Made by a program: the position numbers and the translations under genes
Source of the DNA: Gnetum montanum
Taxonomy: Eukaryota > Streptophyta > Gnetopsida > Gnetales > Gnetaceae
Assembly: GCA_015680685.1 (NCBI GenBank)
Contig: MNCI01002172.1
Location: 221,389 to 285,388, forward strand
Length of the DNA: 64,000 nt
Reading direction: 5' to 3'
Shown: in pieces, positions 48,627 through 60,059 of the stretch
Position numbering within the stretch: the stretch's first letter is position 1
Layout of the letters: every line of letters begins with the position of its first letter
The notes under the pieces: model-generated
Database searches by the model: none
The model's input: the letters and a program-made list of their open reading frames with translations, nothing else
What the model was told of the DNA's origin: nothing

Positions 48627-50995
48627 TTAGAATGAGGGATATCCCCCATGACTAAACGTTTGATCATGGAGAGAATTAATAAATGGAAAGTTTGGATCCA
48701 TGCATGTTGGAAATATTGGGGTCCGATCATATCCAAACCATTGGGTGTCTTTTGGTGTGGTGGGAGGAATGTACCCAACTTGGGGTTCACACACTTGATT
48801 AAAGGAGGCATAGTGGGGTAGATTATAAGATGTGGCCATGTGATAAGAAGCTGACCCACTATGGCAACCGTGACCATAAGGCGGTATGCAAGGATTGATA
48901 TGTCTCCTTACGTTGTTATATTTATTGGGTTGCATGGTTATTGGAGCGTTAATTGGTGGCATGGATAAGGTAATAGGAGGCGTTGAGTTTGAAGAGGAAG
49001 GTGCATCACCGTGTTGGGCTTGTGCTGAGTTGGTGGATGCAGTGGTTCTAGAGCCATGCTGTCTCTTTTTACAGCCATGCCTAAAGAAAGGATGTTTTCG
49101 ACGATGTGGAGGATTCCCACTACTATTGATAGTAGTAGCACAAGTAATGTTCATTGGTTAGTGCAGTGGTACAAAACCTTCCAGTACAATTGGTGGTGAT
49201 GTAGAAGGAGGTGAAGGATGAGAATATTGAGAGTAAAGAGGAGTGTAAGGGACATGAGGTGGTGATCCTATAGGAGAGGACATGGGTTGATGATACTCTG
49301 GAGAATGATAGTGATGAGGTGAAGTAGAGGATGTTGATCTAGTTGGAGAAACAGGGTGTTGAACATAATAAGCACTTGGTGTTGAGGTATACAAAGGGTG
49401 AGGCCAGTTTGGCGATGGTCTCCCCCATGATTGGGGGTTTTGCCACTACGGTTGAGCATAGTACTTCTATATGAAATTCGGATGTAACATTCTTCCCCAA
49501 TGCTCATGTAGATGTGACAAGATTGGGCATTGGCCTTTGGGGTGATCATACAGAAAAACATTGCATTGATACTTATGATTTGTAGTTGGGCCCCTATCCT
49601 TATTTCCTTTAGTCCTTCTTTCCAATTGTTGAATGGTGTTCTATCCTATTTCTAGGTTTGGTATCCTTTGTTTGTTCTAGTTTTCAAGGTTATCTTGTGT
49701 GGTTTTCCCTCTAATAACGCTTGCATATTCTCCACATTTTTCATGTACCCACTCCATCATCTTATTGATCTTTGCTTCGATTTCATCTAGTGATTTTAGT
49801 ATTGGCAAAGATGGGGATGGTTCCATCTCCTCGAGGTAAGTTGATTTATCCTCTTCATGATTATGGACCTTTGTTACTTTAAGAGTTTGGTCCTATTGAG
49901 ATCCTTCAACATTCTCCCATTTGGCTTTTTCTCATTCTTCTTTTGCTACCCACTTAATAAGCTCTTAGAATTGGTGGGTTCGTAGTTCATATAGTTGACT
50001 TGGGGCATACATCCCTAGGGTCTCCCTTGTTTCATTATGAAGCCCATTCATGATGTGACACATTAGCCTTTCCTTGGAGAACCCATGGCTTGGGAATTTG
50101 TTTAACAACAAGTAATATCTTTCTAAATGCTTGTCTAAGAGTTCATGTTGCCCTTGTTTCCACTCTTGGATTTGCCTCCTCAAGGCTAACACTCTTGCAT
50201 AGGTTTGATATCTTTCATTGAATAGTTTCACCATTGTAGGCTAGCAGTGAATTGAATTTGGTTTTAAAGACATGTACCATACTTTTTCATGGTCCATGAG
50301 TGTCATAGAAAAGAGCTTAAGTCTTTACCACCCATTATCAATGTTATTCCATACACAAGCATCATGGAAGGCTTGTAAATGATGTTGTGGATCTAAATCA
50401 TAGCCTCTTGAGAACTTAGGAAAGTTGTTTAAATCAAGCCTTGGTAGATGGCTTTCCTTACGATGCTTGCGGGATATCTGAATAGCCTCTATTATATGCA
50501 TTAGGCTCTAGTGGCCAGCAAGGGTTCATCGTCGCTAAATAGGTTGTGAGTTCGTGAGTTGGGATGATGTTGTCTATGTTCATGTTGGTGTTCTTGATTT
50601 TGCCCATGGGTTCGATTTTTATTTCTACGTCGACCCCTTGAGGACTAGTCATCCATGTCACGACCTGACGTTGAAAGAGTAGAGGAAGAGAGAGAACTGG
50701 AAGACTCGTCATGACTTTTTTAAGTCTCCCAATCATCCCCCAATGTACTCTTATTAACCATTGAGAAGGTCTTAGGCCTTATGGGCCTCCTCATTTTAGA
50801 AGATGTCCCATCCTCACTAGAGGTGTCAGAGTTGGATGACAAGAGTCCTTGAGTATCGTTGAGGTTTCTATGAATATATGAAACTCCTGCATAAGATTGA
50901 GTACTCCAAATTTCATCTTTATCATTAATTTTTTTGGTTCTCCAATGAATTACCTCACTAGATGTTGCATTATCATTGTCATGTGAGAGAGACAT
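48627..50995 (-). pseudogene. gag of the nested retrotransposon (few stops)
   Basis: It runs from MSLSHDNDN at 50995 to the stop at 48627, with a handful of in-frame stops and frame changes. Order: a polar Ser/Asp-rich N-terminus; a basic stretch; the line RLDLNNFPKFSRGYDLDPQH; the core retrotransposon gag domain around 50.3-49.97 kb (LFNERYQTYARVLALRRQIQ, HELLDKHLERYYLLLNKFP, IMNGLHNETRETL); a linker; a CNVFLYDHPKGQC segment near 49.55 kb that may be a degenerate zinc knuckle; and a long Pro/Ser/His/Tyr-rich tail. It is close to the gag at 63.0-63.5 kb. It is unusually well kept compared with the pol at 55-58 kb. Confidence 0.8.
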
Positions 50996-51110
50996 TGTCG
51001 TGAATTGTGTGTGACTTAATTGAATTTAACTTCTTTATTTGAAAGATATATTGTTAATACCTTGTTATAGCAATCTTATATGATATAATTGATCTAGATA
51101 ACTAGCACCA

Positions 51111-51129
51111 TCCCCCACAATGATGCTAA
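51111..51129 (-). promoter_or_regulatory. Primer-binding site, tRNA-Asp type (decayed), of the nested element
   Basis: Directly inside the 5' LTR the minus strand reads TTAGCATCATTGTGGGGGA. This resembles the Athila/Tat-type site complementary to the tRNA-Asp 3' end (TGGCGCCGTTGCCGGGGA as I recall it). Six differences are seen, five of them transitions, several at CpG positions. Confidence 0.65.
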
Positions 51130-52000
51130 TGATGAGTAGCAAGGTACCCCTACACTCAACCATATGAATACAAGTGTGTACACACAATTTGGTCAAACTC
51201 CACAGATGGACTAGTTGTCGTACCTAGATAGTTATACATTGATTGTAGTTCGTTGTCTTCCCACCTGGACTAGTATTTGCTTTGTCACATATGGTTTAGT
51301 TTAGAGTGAGGTGTATGATGTGGTTTCTACTACTATGCTACTCCTAAAGACAATGAGAAATAACTTGATTAAGCTAATAAGCAATGGGAAATAAAATCTA
51401 AGCTAGCCTAAGTGCAATGAGCATCCATCCCTAATCATCCATACGCATCTTGGACTTCATGTACTACTTTTGGAATTACCAAGTGCACATCACTTGAGAC
51501 ACCACTTAATACACTATTGGGTTACCACATAGATACACTTAAATGTTCATGATTAAGATGTACTCATTCCGCGTTAACAACAGAAATAATAAATGACAAT
51601 AAAAGAGATATTAATTAAGAAAACAACAATAAATAATTAACAATTACAAAAATTTAAAACTAAGTGAATGCTACAATGATGGAGTAATCTCAATCTTTAT
51701 TGTCGATTGTGTGCGTGTCCAAGTACGTCACACTCAAACAAAGGTTTTGTACAATGACAAGCATCACACTACAGGCATGCACTTGGGAAAGAATTGAAAA
51801 CTAAAACTGACAAAAAGATTCCTAATGGCTAATTTTTCTAATGCCTTCCTAATTGCCTCCATCCCATGTGCATGAGTGCTATATTTATAGGCTAACACAA
51901 GAATCACAATATTGTGTATATGATATTGTATCCAGGCTACGATATCGCATCCCTGATATTGTGTACCCAATATTGGGGCCTCGCAAACCACGATTTATCA
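51130..52000 (-). repeat. 5' LTR (element sense) of the nested element
   Basis: 871 bp. Element-sense start TGATAAATCG at 52000, palindromes gatatcg/atattg (about 51900-51965), TATA-like cctataaatatagc near 51885, caataaagattgagatt near 51700, and end TACTCATCA at 51130. It aligns with 42785-43639 along its whole length with many C/T and G/A differences. Confidence 0.9.
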
Positions 52001-52005
52001 CTAAG
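52001..52005. other. Target-site duplication CTAAG (right)
   Basis: An exact copy of 42780-42784, directly after the LTR terminus at 52000. Confidence 0.9.
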
Positions 52006-52331
52006 ATTATAGGAAAAAACTGCAAGAGTCTATCTACACTACTAATCAAATGATGCCAAATATGCAGTGAGTGCTCACATGTTTATAGGCAAATATAGGC
52101 ATTGCATCAACAAGGATGTGTTAATGCATCTAGCTATGTTGATGAGAATACATTGATGCAGCTAAGTTATAGCAGATGTGATATAGCATCTATGATATAA
52201 TAGATGCAATATAGCATCTATGATGTAGCAGCCAATAGAGATGCACCAAGAAAGATGCTATAATGCATATGTGATGTAGCATCTATGATATCTCAATCAA
52301 CTGATACAACTAACAAAATGATGCTTCATCA
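52006..52331 (-). repeat. Older LTR, right part (start of U3 in element sense)
   Basis: On the minus strand it starts TGATGAAGCATCATTTTG at 52331, close to TGATGAATCATAATTTG of the nested LTR. It contains repeated gatatagcatctat and atgatgtagc motifs and a TATA-like cctataaacatg near 52085. A gttgttgggaca string just outside 52331 is a plausible degenerate polypurine tract, so the internal part of this element lies to the right. Confidence 0.75.
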
Positions 52332-52634
52332 TGTCCCAACAACTTAGCTACCTAACATATCAAGCCTTATCAATATTTATTGTTGAAAATTAAACGAAGT
52401 ATCGAATAAGTTTTGAGTAATATCAGGAAAATGGTTTTGGTTCCCTTTCCAAACAAAGAAAAAATGCCTTATTACTAAAAAAGAGATTCACCTTCTATGG
52501 GAAGCCAAACTATAAATGCTAGTGAAAAACGTAAGTGAAATAAACCTATTAAGTGAGTAAAATATAGGTTTAGATAGTGAGATTAAACCTTTGGAGGATG
52601 GGTATATGGATGGGGAAGCTGCAGATGCTATTCA

Positions 52635-52682
52635 AAATTAATTTAGGGCCAAAACAACCTTGTTTTGGCCCTAAATTAATTT
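52635..52682. repeat. Perfect 23-bp inverted repeat with a 2-base loop
   Basis: Arms 52635-52657 and 52660-52682 are exact reverse complements, with the core ttagggccaaaacaa / ttgttttggccctaa and the loop CC. A few more base pairs form outside after a one-base bulge at 52634. It lies in the 3' untranslated part of the old gypsy element. No terminator or transposon role is known for it. Confidence 0.95.
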
Positions 52683-52689
52683 GAATGGC

Positions 52690-53085
52690 TAAGTGTTTTG
52701 GGACTATCATTGAAGTTGAAGAAATTCTTACTCTGCATATTGACATTGATGCTAAAAAATTCTAAGTGTGAGATGCTAACGTTGGTGCTACTTGACCAAC
52801 ACTCATGCTATGCCATCATTGGTACTAAAGCTGTCGGAGTTGCAGTAACCATGGAGAATACAGGAGACGTTGGGATACTTGTTGCTTATGTTGTTGATCT
52901 CTCAAAATCTCAAAAAGTAATCTTGAGCTCTAGAAACCAGCCTCTAATTTGGAATTATAGCTCATATTTATAAGTCCAAGGTTGCCAAATTCAACTCCCA
53001 AGTTAAGTGAAGTCCACATGGAATTCGTATGAAGGTCAAATGTAGTAAGTTCAATCTTTGAACTTTGCAAAACTAGAAGAATGAT
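52690..53085. other. 3' untranslated part of the older gypsy element
   Basis: No gene. The plus-strand frame at 52698-52973 is judged a chance reading. Words such as gatgctaacgttggtgcta resemble the tandem units that follow. Confidence 0.45.
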
Positions 53086-53089
53086 CAAG

Positions 53090-54000
53090 TGATGTTGACA
53101 CTAATACTAATCATGTTAACATCACTAATACTTTAAAATTTTTTCCTTTGATACTTGAATTGATGTCAAATCATGTCGAGATAACACAAAGGAGCCCATG
53201 AGGTCAGGAGATGATGTCAATTACAGAGTTTGTTGGTCAAGGATGCCAAGGTGCAAGTCCCCAAGGTGTTGACATTGACAACACTAGTGTCAACTAGGAA
53301 GTTAGAAATTTTTTAAACATTTTCTTAAGTTGACATCATATCCCTCTAGAATGCAAAAACTAAAGCCAGAATGAGCCATAATGCTATTCTAGAGACCCTA
53401 AGAAGCCTATAGACTAAGAAAATGATGCTAAAATGATAAACTTGAACATCTTAGAGGAGGATGATGAAAGCATGATGCCATTAAACATTGATGCTAACAT
53501 CAACATTAGTGTCTCCTACATAAGATAGAAAATTTCTACCTCTTGATTGTTAAAACTACCCTAAACATATCCAAATTATCATTTGGAGTGCCAAAACTGA
53601 TGTCAATTGGTCACTAAAGAGTGTGAGAAGCTAGTATTTTCATTGAAGTGCAAGTGAAATATGTCATTGAGGTGGTGGGGATCATGCTGTTAGTGTTGAT
53701 GTCATTGGTGCCACCATTAGCATTAACTAACACTTAGAAAAAATTTGATTTGTAGGGTTCTAAGTTTAAATTGCCAAAATGTCAAAATTGGATACTTGTG
53801 ATGCCAAAAGTACCTTGGACGAACCATTTTAGGTCCTATGAGACATAATTTGAGGCCAAAATGCTATTTTGATCCAAGTGACATAATTAGGATAGTTGAG
53901 GGATGTAACTAATGTGGAAGTAGTGGTCTAAGGATGACAATAACACCAAATCCATGTCACCTTTAATTCTTAGAAAAATTTTGGTTCCCAAACTTTTCTA
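53090..54000 (-). repeat. Degenerate tandem repeat, unit roughly 170-220 bp, 4-5 copies
   Basis: Related segments recur near 53098, 53268, 53480, 53690 and 53915. Each has a block like gatgttgacactaat...gttaacatcactaa / gttagtgttgatgtcattgg followed by a ttagaaattttt-like block. Later in two units comes ccaaaatgctattttgatcc or ccataatgctattctagaga. It lies between the pol end (54.99 kb) and the 3' LTR (52331) of the old element. Tandem repeats in the 3' untranslated region are a known trait of Tat/Ogre-type gypsy elements. Confidence 0.6.
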
Positions 54001-54985
54001 TGATAATAAAAAATGGAGCTCATGAGCTGGAATGATTCCTAAAGGTCTTTGGGATCTAGAAATATGCATTATAATGTTGTTTTTAGGGAGTTTGATACTC
54101 AAACTTAGGTGGGACAATGTTAAAGTCATACTTAGTCTTGATCACTAAGGAGCCAAAAAAGTAAGTATAACATTACCTCCTCTTGATGGATGTAGCTGAG
54201 GCATCAAAAGAGAATCCATTAAGAAGAGAATGAATGGATAAATTAGTGTACTTACTAGAGAAAAGTAGAAAAAAATTATGATAAGGGGAGCATGCTAGGA
54301 TATTACTGATACACCAATTATGAGAATGATGCTATGTTTTAAAAGAGGGACATGACTAGATCCTACATACAAGATGGCCAAAGGGATATTTTTAATGATG
54401 TTCACACCCTTTCCCACTCAAGCTCTCAACACATCCTTACTGAAATATAATAAAGCCACTTAATCCTTACTAATGTGTTAATGAGAGAAAAGGAAAAGAG
54501 ATAGGAAAAGGAACTTAGAGGAAGAATGGTGAAATATAAGAGAGGAGATGAAACATAGAATTGCAAAAATAATAAAACAATAAAAATGGAGGAGAATAGA
54601 GGAACATTATCTATACATTAGGATGAGGTGTTATGCCATAGAAGTGAGGCATGACTAGGTCCTACAATCTAATGATATTGATGTTTAATAAATTGATAAT
54701 TTCTCTCCCTATCCCACTCAAACTCAAGACACCCTCACATGAAGTAAGAATGATAAAACACTCATTAGTCTCTACATGAGGTAGAATGTTGATGAATATC
54801 CTTACCATAATGTGGTAATGAGAAAAAATGTTAGTAGAATGGAACACGTAGGGAATAGGAGAGATAAAAGAAAATTAGAAGAAAATAGAGAGGAAAAGCA
54901 AGATAGAGAGAAAGGTAAAAACAAAACAATAAAACATAAAGTAGGAGATGTGGATTAGAGCAAACCTAATGTTTTTTTTTACCTT
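54000..54985. other. Gene-free part of the older element, with its own duplication
   Basis: Two related segments near 54330-54480 and 54640-54790 share gacatgactagatcctac / gcatgactaggtcctac and cctttcccactcaagctc / ccctatcccactcaaactc. That is a duplication of about 310 bp spacing. No coding sequence. Confidence 0.55.
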
Positions 54986-54989
54986 AAAT

Positions 54990-57900
54990 GTGGTATCATT
55001 TGAGGTAGGCTTTATTCATGGGATCTAGGTATTGATTCCCATATGAGTTTGCCAAATAATATGCTCCATTACCAAAGTTTTTGAGAACAATGAAGAGGCC
55101 TTGTGAGTTTGGAGAGATCTTGGAAGTTTTAACAGTAGGGAAATGCCTTGAAACAAGATCACCTTCCTTGATTTTTCTTAGTCTAACATGCTTATCATGG
55201 CAGTGGTGCATAAACTCTTAATGATTCTAAATTTTGATTGCTGCTTGCTTACAATTTTCTTCTAGGATGTCTAGCTCAACACAATGCATGTTGTCATTCT
55301 CCTCATTTAACATTCAATTATTCAATGCTTCTTAAAGAGAAGGCACATTTAGCTCTACTAATAAGATAGCCTTTGACATATAAGCGAGCATGAAAGGAAT
55401 TTGATAGGTTGCAATTTTAAAGGTGGTTTGATAAACTTAAAGGGTATAGGATAATTAAGTATGCCAATTGCATTGAGATTCATTACCCATGGTTTTGAAC
55501 AAATTGATAATAGATTTATTGGTGGACTTAGCTTGACCATTAGATTCAAAATAATATGGGAATGAAAATAACTAGATGATTTGATATTACTCACAAAATT
55601 TTGTGAGTTTTTTATTCTTGAGTTAGAATTCATTATCAATGATAATGTGGAGGGGAATATTAAAGCAAGTGATTATATGATCCAAAATTAAACAATAAAT
55701 ATATTTGGAGGTTATCGATTTGAAAGGAATAGCTCCAACCTTCTGATTAAAATACTTTGTAGCTATTATATTAATTAGTGACTAGTGAAGAAGGAAGAAT
55801 TAATGAAACCAATAAGATCCAATCTCTACTTTTGGAAGGGCCACACGATTTCAAAAGTCCTAAGCTCTTGTAATGGAAGATAAATAAGCGAAGCATGATA
55901 TTGACATGTGTTACAAATCTTAACAATCATGTATGCATCCCTAGACATTGTAGGCCATCAATAACCTAGTGGAATAATGTGAGCTATAAGAAACTATGAG
56001 CCTAAGTAACCACCACATATACATGAATGTATCTACTTTAGGATTATTTATGCTTCATCATGACATAGACAACATAGAAGAACACCTAATGTAAAAATAA
56101 AACATAAAATACTAGGGTTAACAATACAAAAATACTTAGAACACTTTCAGTGAGCATCTTTTTATGATGGTAACAAATATTCATGGGTATCTTCGGTTTC
56201 TAAGTATTGCTTAGTTTCTTCATTTGTAGGTATTACATAATGTCTTAGTATTATTTGTTTGTTTTAAGCTATCAAAGCCTATACATGGTGTATCTATGAG
56301 AGTTATTAGTGTTTCTTATGTTGAGTAAGTTAAACAATCCTTAAGGAAACTTGAGTCTACAAGAAGAGAGAAAATGATCAATGCATTAACAAGCATGTAT
56401 TTTGAGTAATGGATATGCTTGAGTAAACATTCCTCAAATTGAGAAATCATGTTTTTTAGTTAGCTAACATAGGCATAAAGGTGTTCAACCTTATAAGTGT
56501 ATTCATTATTAACTTAGCATATGACTAGTTGAGAATCACCACCAATAGCAAGAATCTTAATTCATAGTTGAAGTGCTAAGAGCAAGCCTTGATTAAGACA
56601 CATGTATTCAGATAAATTATTAATGCATGGAAAATTAAACTTATAAGTTTGATAAATAGGATTTGCACCTTGATAGTGAAGGACACAGGCTTCACTAGAA
56701 TCTTGAGTTGTATGGGCATCATCAAAATATAAGTTTGAGTTGAAATCCTCATGTGTTCATATATTAGTTAGAAGAGGCATTATCTCTTTCTTATTTGGTT
56801 CCTCAAAAGGAGGTTGAATTATGATCGTGAAAGGTTTCGATAGTGGGGCTAATGTAAGGAGGTCAACTATAGCTTGGCCTTTGATAGAATGTTAGGTTAA
56901 GTAGAACAGGTCAAACTTAGTAAGGAGTGTTTTCCATTTTTTCATGTGGTTGTTATCATAAGGATTAGTGATAATAGATTGTAAGACATTGTCTTAGTAG
57001 ATCACATGAATCTTTACCCTTGGTAAGTACTACCTCCAGTTCTTAAGAGTAAAGACAAAGCCCAAGCAATATTTTTCTATGTTTGTGTATCACATTTCAA
57101 AGTTAGAGAAGGGATGAGAGGTGTAGAAGATAGAAAGATCCATACCATCTTCACATCATTGAAAAAGCATGATTGTAATGGCATAATTAGACATAGAAAT
57201 ATAGAGGTAGAAAGGAAGGTCAAATTGAGGGGAGTGAAGAACTAGAAGGTTAGTAAGAGCATGCTTGATCACATTGAAGGCATTTTTAGATTTTGAGTTC
57301 TAGTTGAAAGTAGTTGAGTTTTTAAGAAGATGAGAAAGTAAATGAAATTAATTAGTAATATTACATATAAAATGGCAAATGAATTAGAGTCTACGTTGTA
57401 GGATGCATATGTCCTTTAGACACTTAGTGATGGAAGATTCATGATCGCCTTAACATTGTCAAGGTCTACCATGATACCATTAGTTGAAACTAAAAAGCCT
57501 ATCATTTTGTTTATTTCCATACTAAAGATACACTTTTTGGGGGTTATGTCAGAGGTTATACCCATTACATTAGTCCAATAATATGTTTAAATTAGTGGGA
57601 TGATTAGTGGATATGATGGACTTGACAATAAGATCATCCATATAATCATTGATAGTTCTAAACATCATGTCACTTGAAATAAAATCCATGACTCACTTGT
57701 ATGTTGCTTTTACATTCTTGAGTCTAAAAGCCATCTTTATATAACAAAAGGTTTCCCATGGGATCATAAAGGTGGTGAAATGCTGATGCTCAAGATTAAT
57801 TTGCAGTGAATTGTAACCTGAAAAGCCATCCATAAAACTAACAAAAGCATGACCTAGTGCTGTGTCTATGAGTTGGTCAATGTTGAGCAACAAAAAGTCA

Positions 57901-58480
57901 TCTTTTAGTGTTACTTTGTTGAATTACAAAAATCATTGCATATCCTAATGACATTGTATTTCTTAGGGACAATGACTATGTTAGATACTTTGTCTGAATA
58001 GTCTATGGGGCATATAAAGCTTGCATTATAGAGCTTGATGATTCCTTCTTTAATGACTATGACTAAATCAAGTTTGATTTTTCAAGATTTTTGTTTGATA
58101 GGCTTGGAACCTTCCTTGAGAATGATGTTAACTTGAATCAAAGTTAGGTTTAAGCTTGACATGCAATTGTAGCCCCAGGAAAAAGTGATAGAATTTTTTC
58201 TAAGTGTTGGTAGGATGTATTTCTTAATGTTCTTGGGAAATTTTATCCCTAGTTGAATGGTATTTTCTTCATTTCAGTAATTAATTATGGTAAGTTTTAT
58301 GAGGGGATCAGTAGTAAGGATTGGCTCGTAGTCTAAGAAGATAAGGTTAGCTTGAGGAATCAAGTCTTTCTCAGTGATGTTCAAGGTTAAGATGATAGAG
58401 TCTAAGGGATCTAAGGAAGATAAGTCAATCAAATCCTCATTAAGAGGCATGGTGACTTGGCTATGGAGCTCATCCAAGGT
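54990..58480 (-). pseudogene. Decayed Ty3/gypsy pol (RT, RNase H, integrase) of the older element
   Basis: On the minus strand, with dozens of stops. At 58477-58274 there is a pol N-terminal linker (DLIDLSSLDPLDSI). At 57893-57693 reverse transcriptase pieces read ALGHAFVSFMDGFSGYNSLQ, then a PWETFCYIKMAFRLKNV segment, and further on a YMDDLIVKS-like string. At 55.85-55.4 kb the integrase core reads roughly SKSRDWILLVS...PSSL, then FTKW-like and NGQ..STNK-like pieces. At 55211-54996 the integrase C-terminal end reads DKHVRLRKIKEGDLVSRHFP and GNGAYYLANSYGNQYLDPMN. The order RT-RNase H-INT is that of Ty3/gypsy, and the wording is nearest the Athila/Tat branch. It is far too broken to act. Confidence 0.85.
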
Positions 58481-60055
58481 GAGGGGTTCACATAGTTAGT
58501 GGAGTATGATGGGGTTTATAGGCTACAAGCACAAAGAGAAAGGATTGTTACATGAAGGAAGAATGAACACCCTAGGGTTAGAAAAATGTTGCAAGTGAGT
58601 TTACAAGCTAAGGCTAAGGGAGTTAAAATATTTTAATGTTTTTGGCTTTAAAAGCTAGTTTCAATGTACAATTTTAAGTTTAAGTGTGTTTGGGAGCCAT
58701 GTAGGTAAGGTAGGCTGGGTTTTGAGTTGTCTTGAGATACTGTTCATGTATTTCAAGGTTGTAGCTTGGAGGTCACATGAGAAGCTAATGTGATAATGTA
58801 GATTCCATGTTAGCATTCCTTGGAAATGCATGATTCCACATCAGCATAAGATGGGGACCCTTAGACTCACATTGGGTAAGTAAAAAGGTGAAAATCAATA
58901 GGAAAAAAAGAAGGGATAAAAGAAAAGTAAGGGAGATGAGTTAGAAATTTTATCATTTGTGCTTTTGAAACTTGGAAGAGGAGAGCATTTGACTTGTGAT
59001 ATTAATGATGAGAGGTGCACTGCATGGGGAGAAGAAGAGAAGTGCATGTGACAAGGGGGTAGGTGGGTCCTACCAAGGAACATATGAAGATGAGAAGGTA
59101 GGGAATGCTAAGGGGATCTCCATGCATGTGGGGTCAAGGTGAGTGAATTTCACTTTTAGCTTTATTAATTTTCATCAATTTTGGCTAGTTTGCATAGGGA
59201 AGAGAGAAGTAAGGGAGGAACAAATAACATTGGTAGGTCTCACTGCGATGCCCATCATTAGTTACTAGTCACATGGTGCATCACGCCATGATGCCAATAG
59301 AGATAGAGCATAGATGGTTGCTTAGCAAGGAGGAAAGTGTGAAATTTTTAAAAATAAGGATTTAATGAGTGAAGAGGAGGAGGAGAAAAGTGCATATCTA
59401 TGCTTGTAAAGGGTAGATTGGGCCCCATGGATACTAGTCATGAGAGAGGAAGACCATCCCATAATGCCCTTGCACAAAAATGATACAAGTTAAAGGCTAG
59501 AGTTTTCTAATTTTATTTGTATTTTTGTTTGAAGGCATAAAGACCTAAGGGAAAGGCAAGGGTGAGAGCATTAGTGAGTAGAGGTAGATGACAATAGGAA
59601 GTGTATGCACTTAATGTTGTACGTAGGTGCTAGTGCTAGGCTAAGGAAGGATGGGGATAGTATTATTTCTATTTTCTTATTTTTTTATCAAGGGTGTGAG
59701 ATGCATGAGATAGTAATGCTAGTTACACCCATGGTGGGCATAGGGCTAGCACTTGGCTATTGTGTTACTAGCCAGTGCACTATAGCATGTTGTTGGCACA
59801 CCTACAAGAGGTGGGGGGAGGTGAGTAGGAATCACATGTTTCTTTTTAATTTTTTTTATTCTCACAAGGGGGGTAGTGTGGTATGTGATGCTAAGTGTAT
59901 TAGCACGTAGTGCCACAACAATAGTAGCTGTTGGTACCACTAGTGCACCATTGGCGCTTGATGATGCCAACCAGCATTAGGAAGTGTAGGTACCATGTCA
60001 ATATTTCGATCATTTTCTTTGGATTCATGGAAAATGGCTAGGTTGGATTGAAACT
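58481..60055. other. Gene-free repeat-derived sequence
   Basis: No gene or gag recognised. The strings caccattggcgcttgatgat and gctagcacttggct near 59.7-59.97 kb recall the tandem units at 53-54 kb, so part of this may be the untranslated end of a related element. Confidence 0.4.
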
Positions 60056-60059
60056 AAAA

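Larger units (their letters stand above)
42785..52000 (-). mobile_element. Complete but pol-less (gag-only) LTR retrotransposon nested in an older LTR
   Basis: It has LTRs at 42785-43639 and 51130-52000, both with TGATGA or TGATAA-type ends, flanked by a perfect 5-bp target duplication CTAAG. The minus strand is the coding sense: primer-binding site at 51111-51129, gag at 50995-48627, then an unusual region down to about 43.7 kb with a domain frame and a coiled-coil frame, then a polypurine tract at 43640-43652. No reverse transcriptase, RNase H or integrase could be found in any frame over the 7.5 kb interior, so mobilisation must have relied on enzymes from a relative. It resembles the terminal-repeat-with-gag class of non-autonomous plant elements. 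The LTRs differ by many transitions, so it is not recent. Confidence 0.85.

Noticed and set aside
48886-49161. Plus-strand frame of 91 codons, Cys/Leu/Gly-rich
   Set aside because: Antisense of the Pro/His-rich gag tail on the minus strand.
52698-52973. Plus-strand frame of 91 codons as a small gene
   Set aside because: It overlaps the 3' untranslated repeats of the older element, which is read on the minus strand, and resembles no family.
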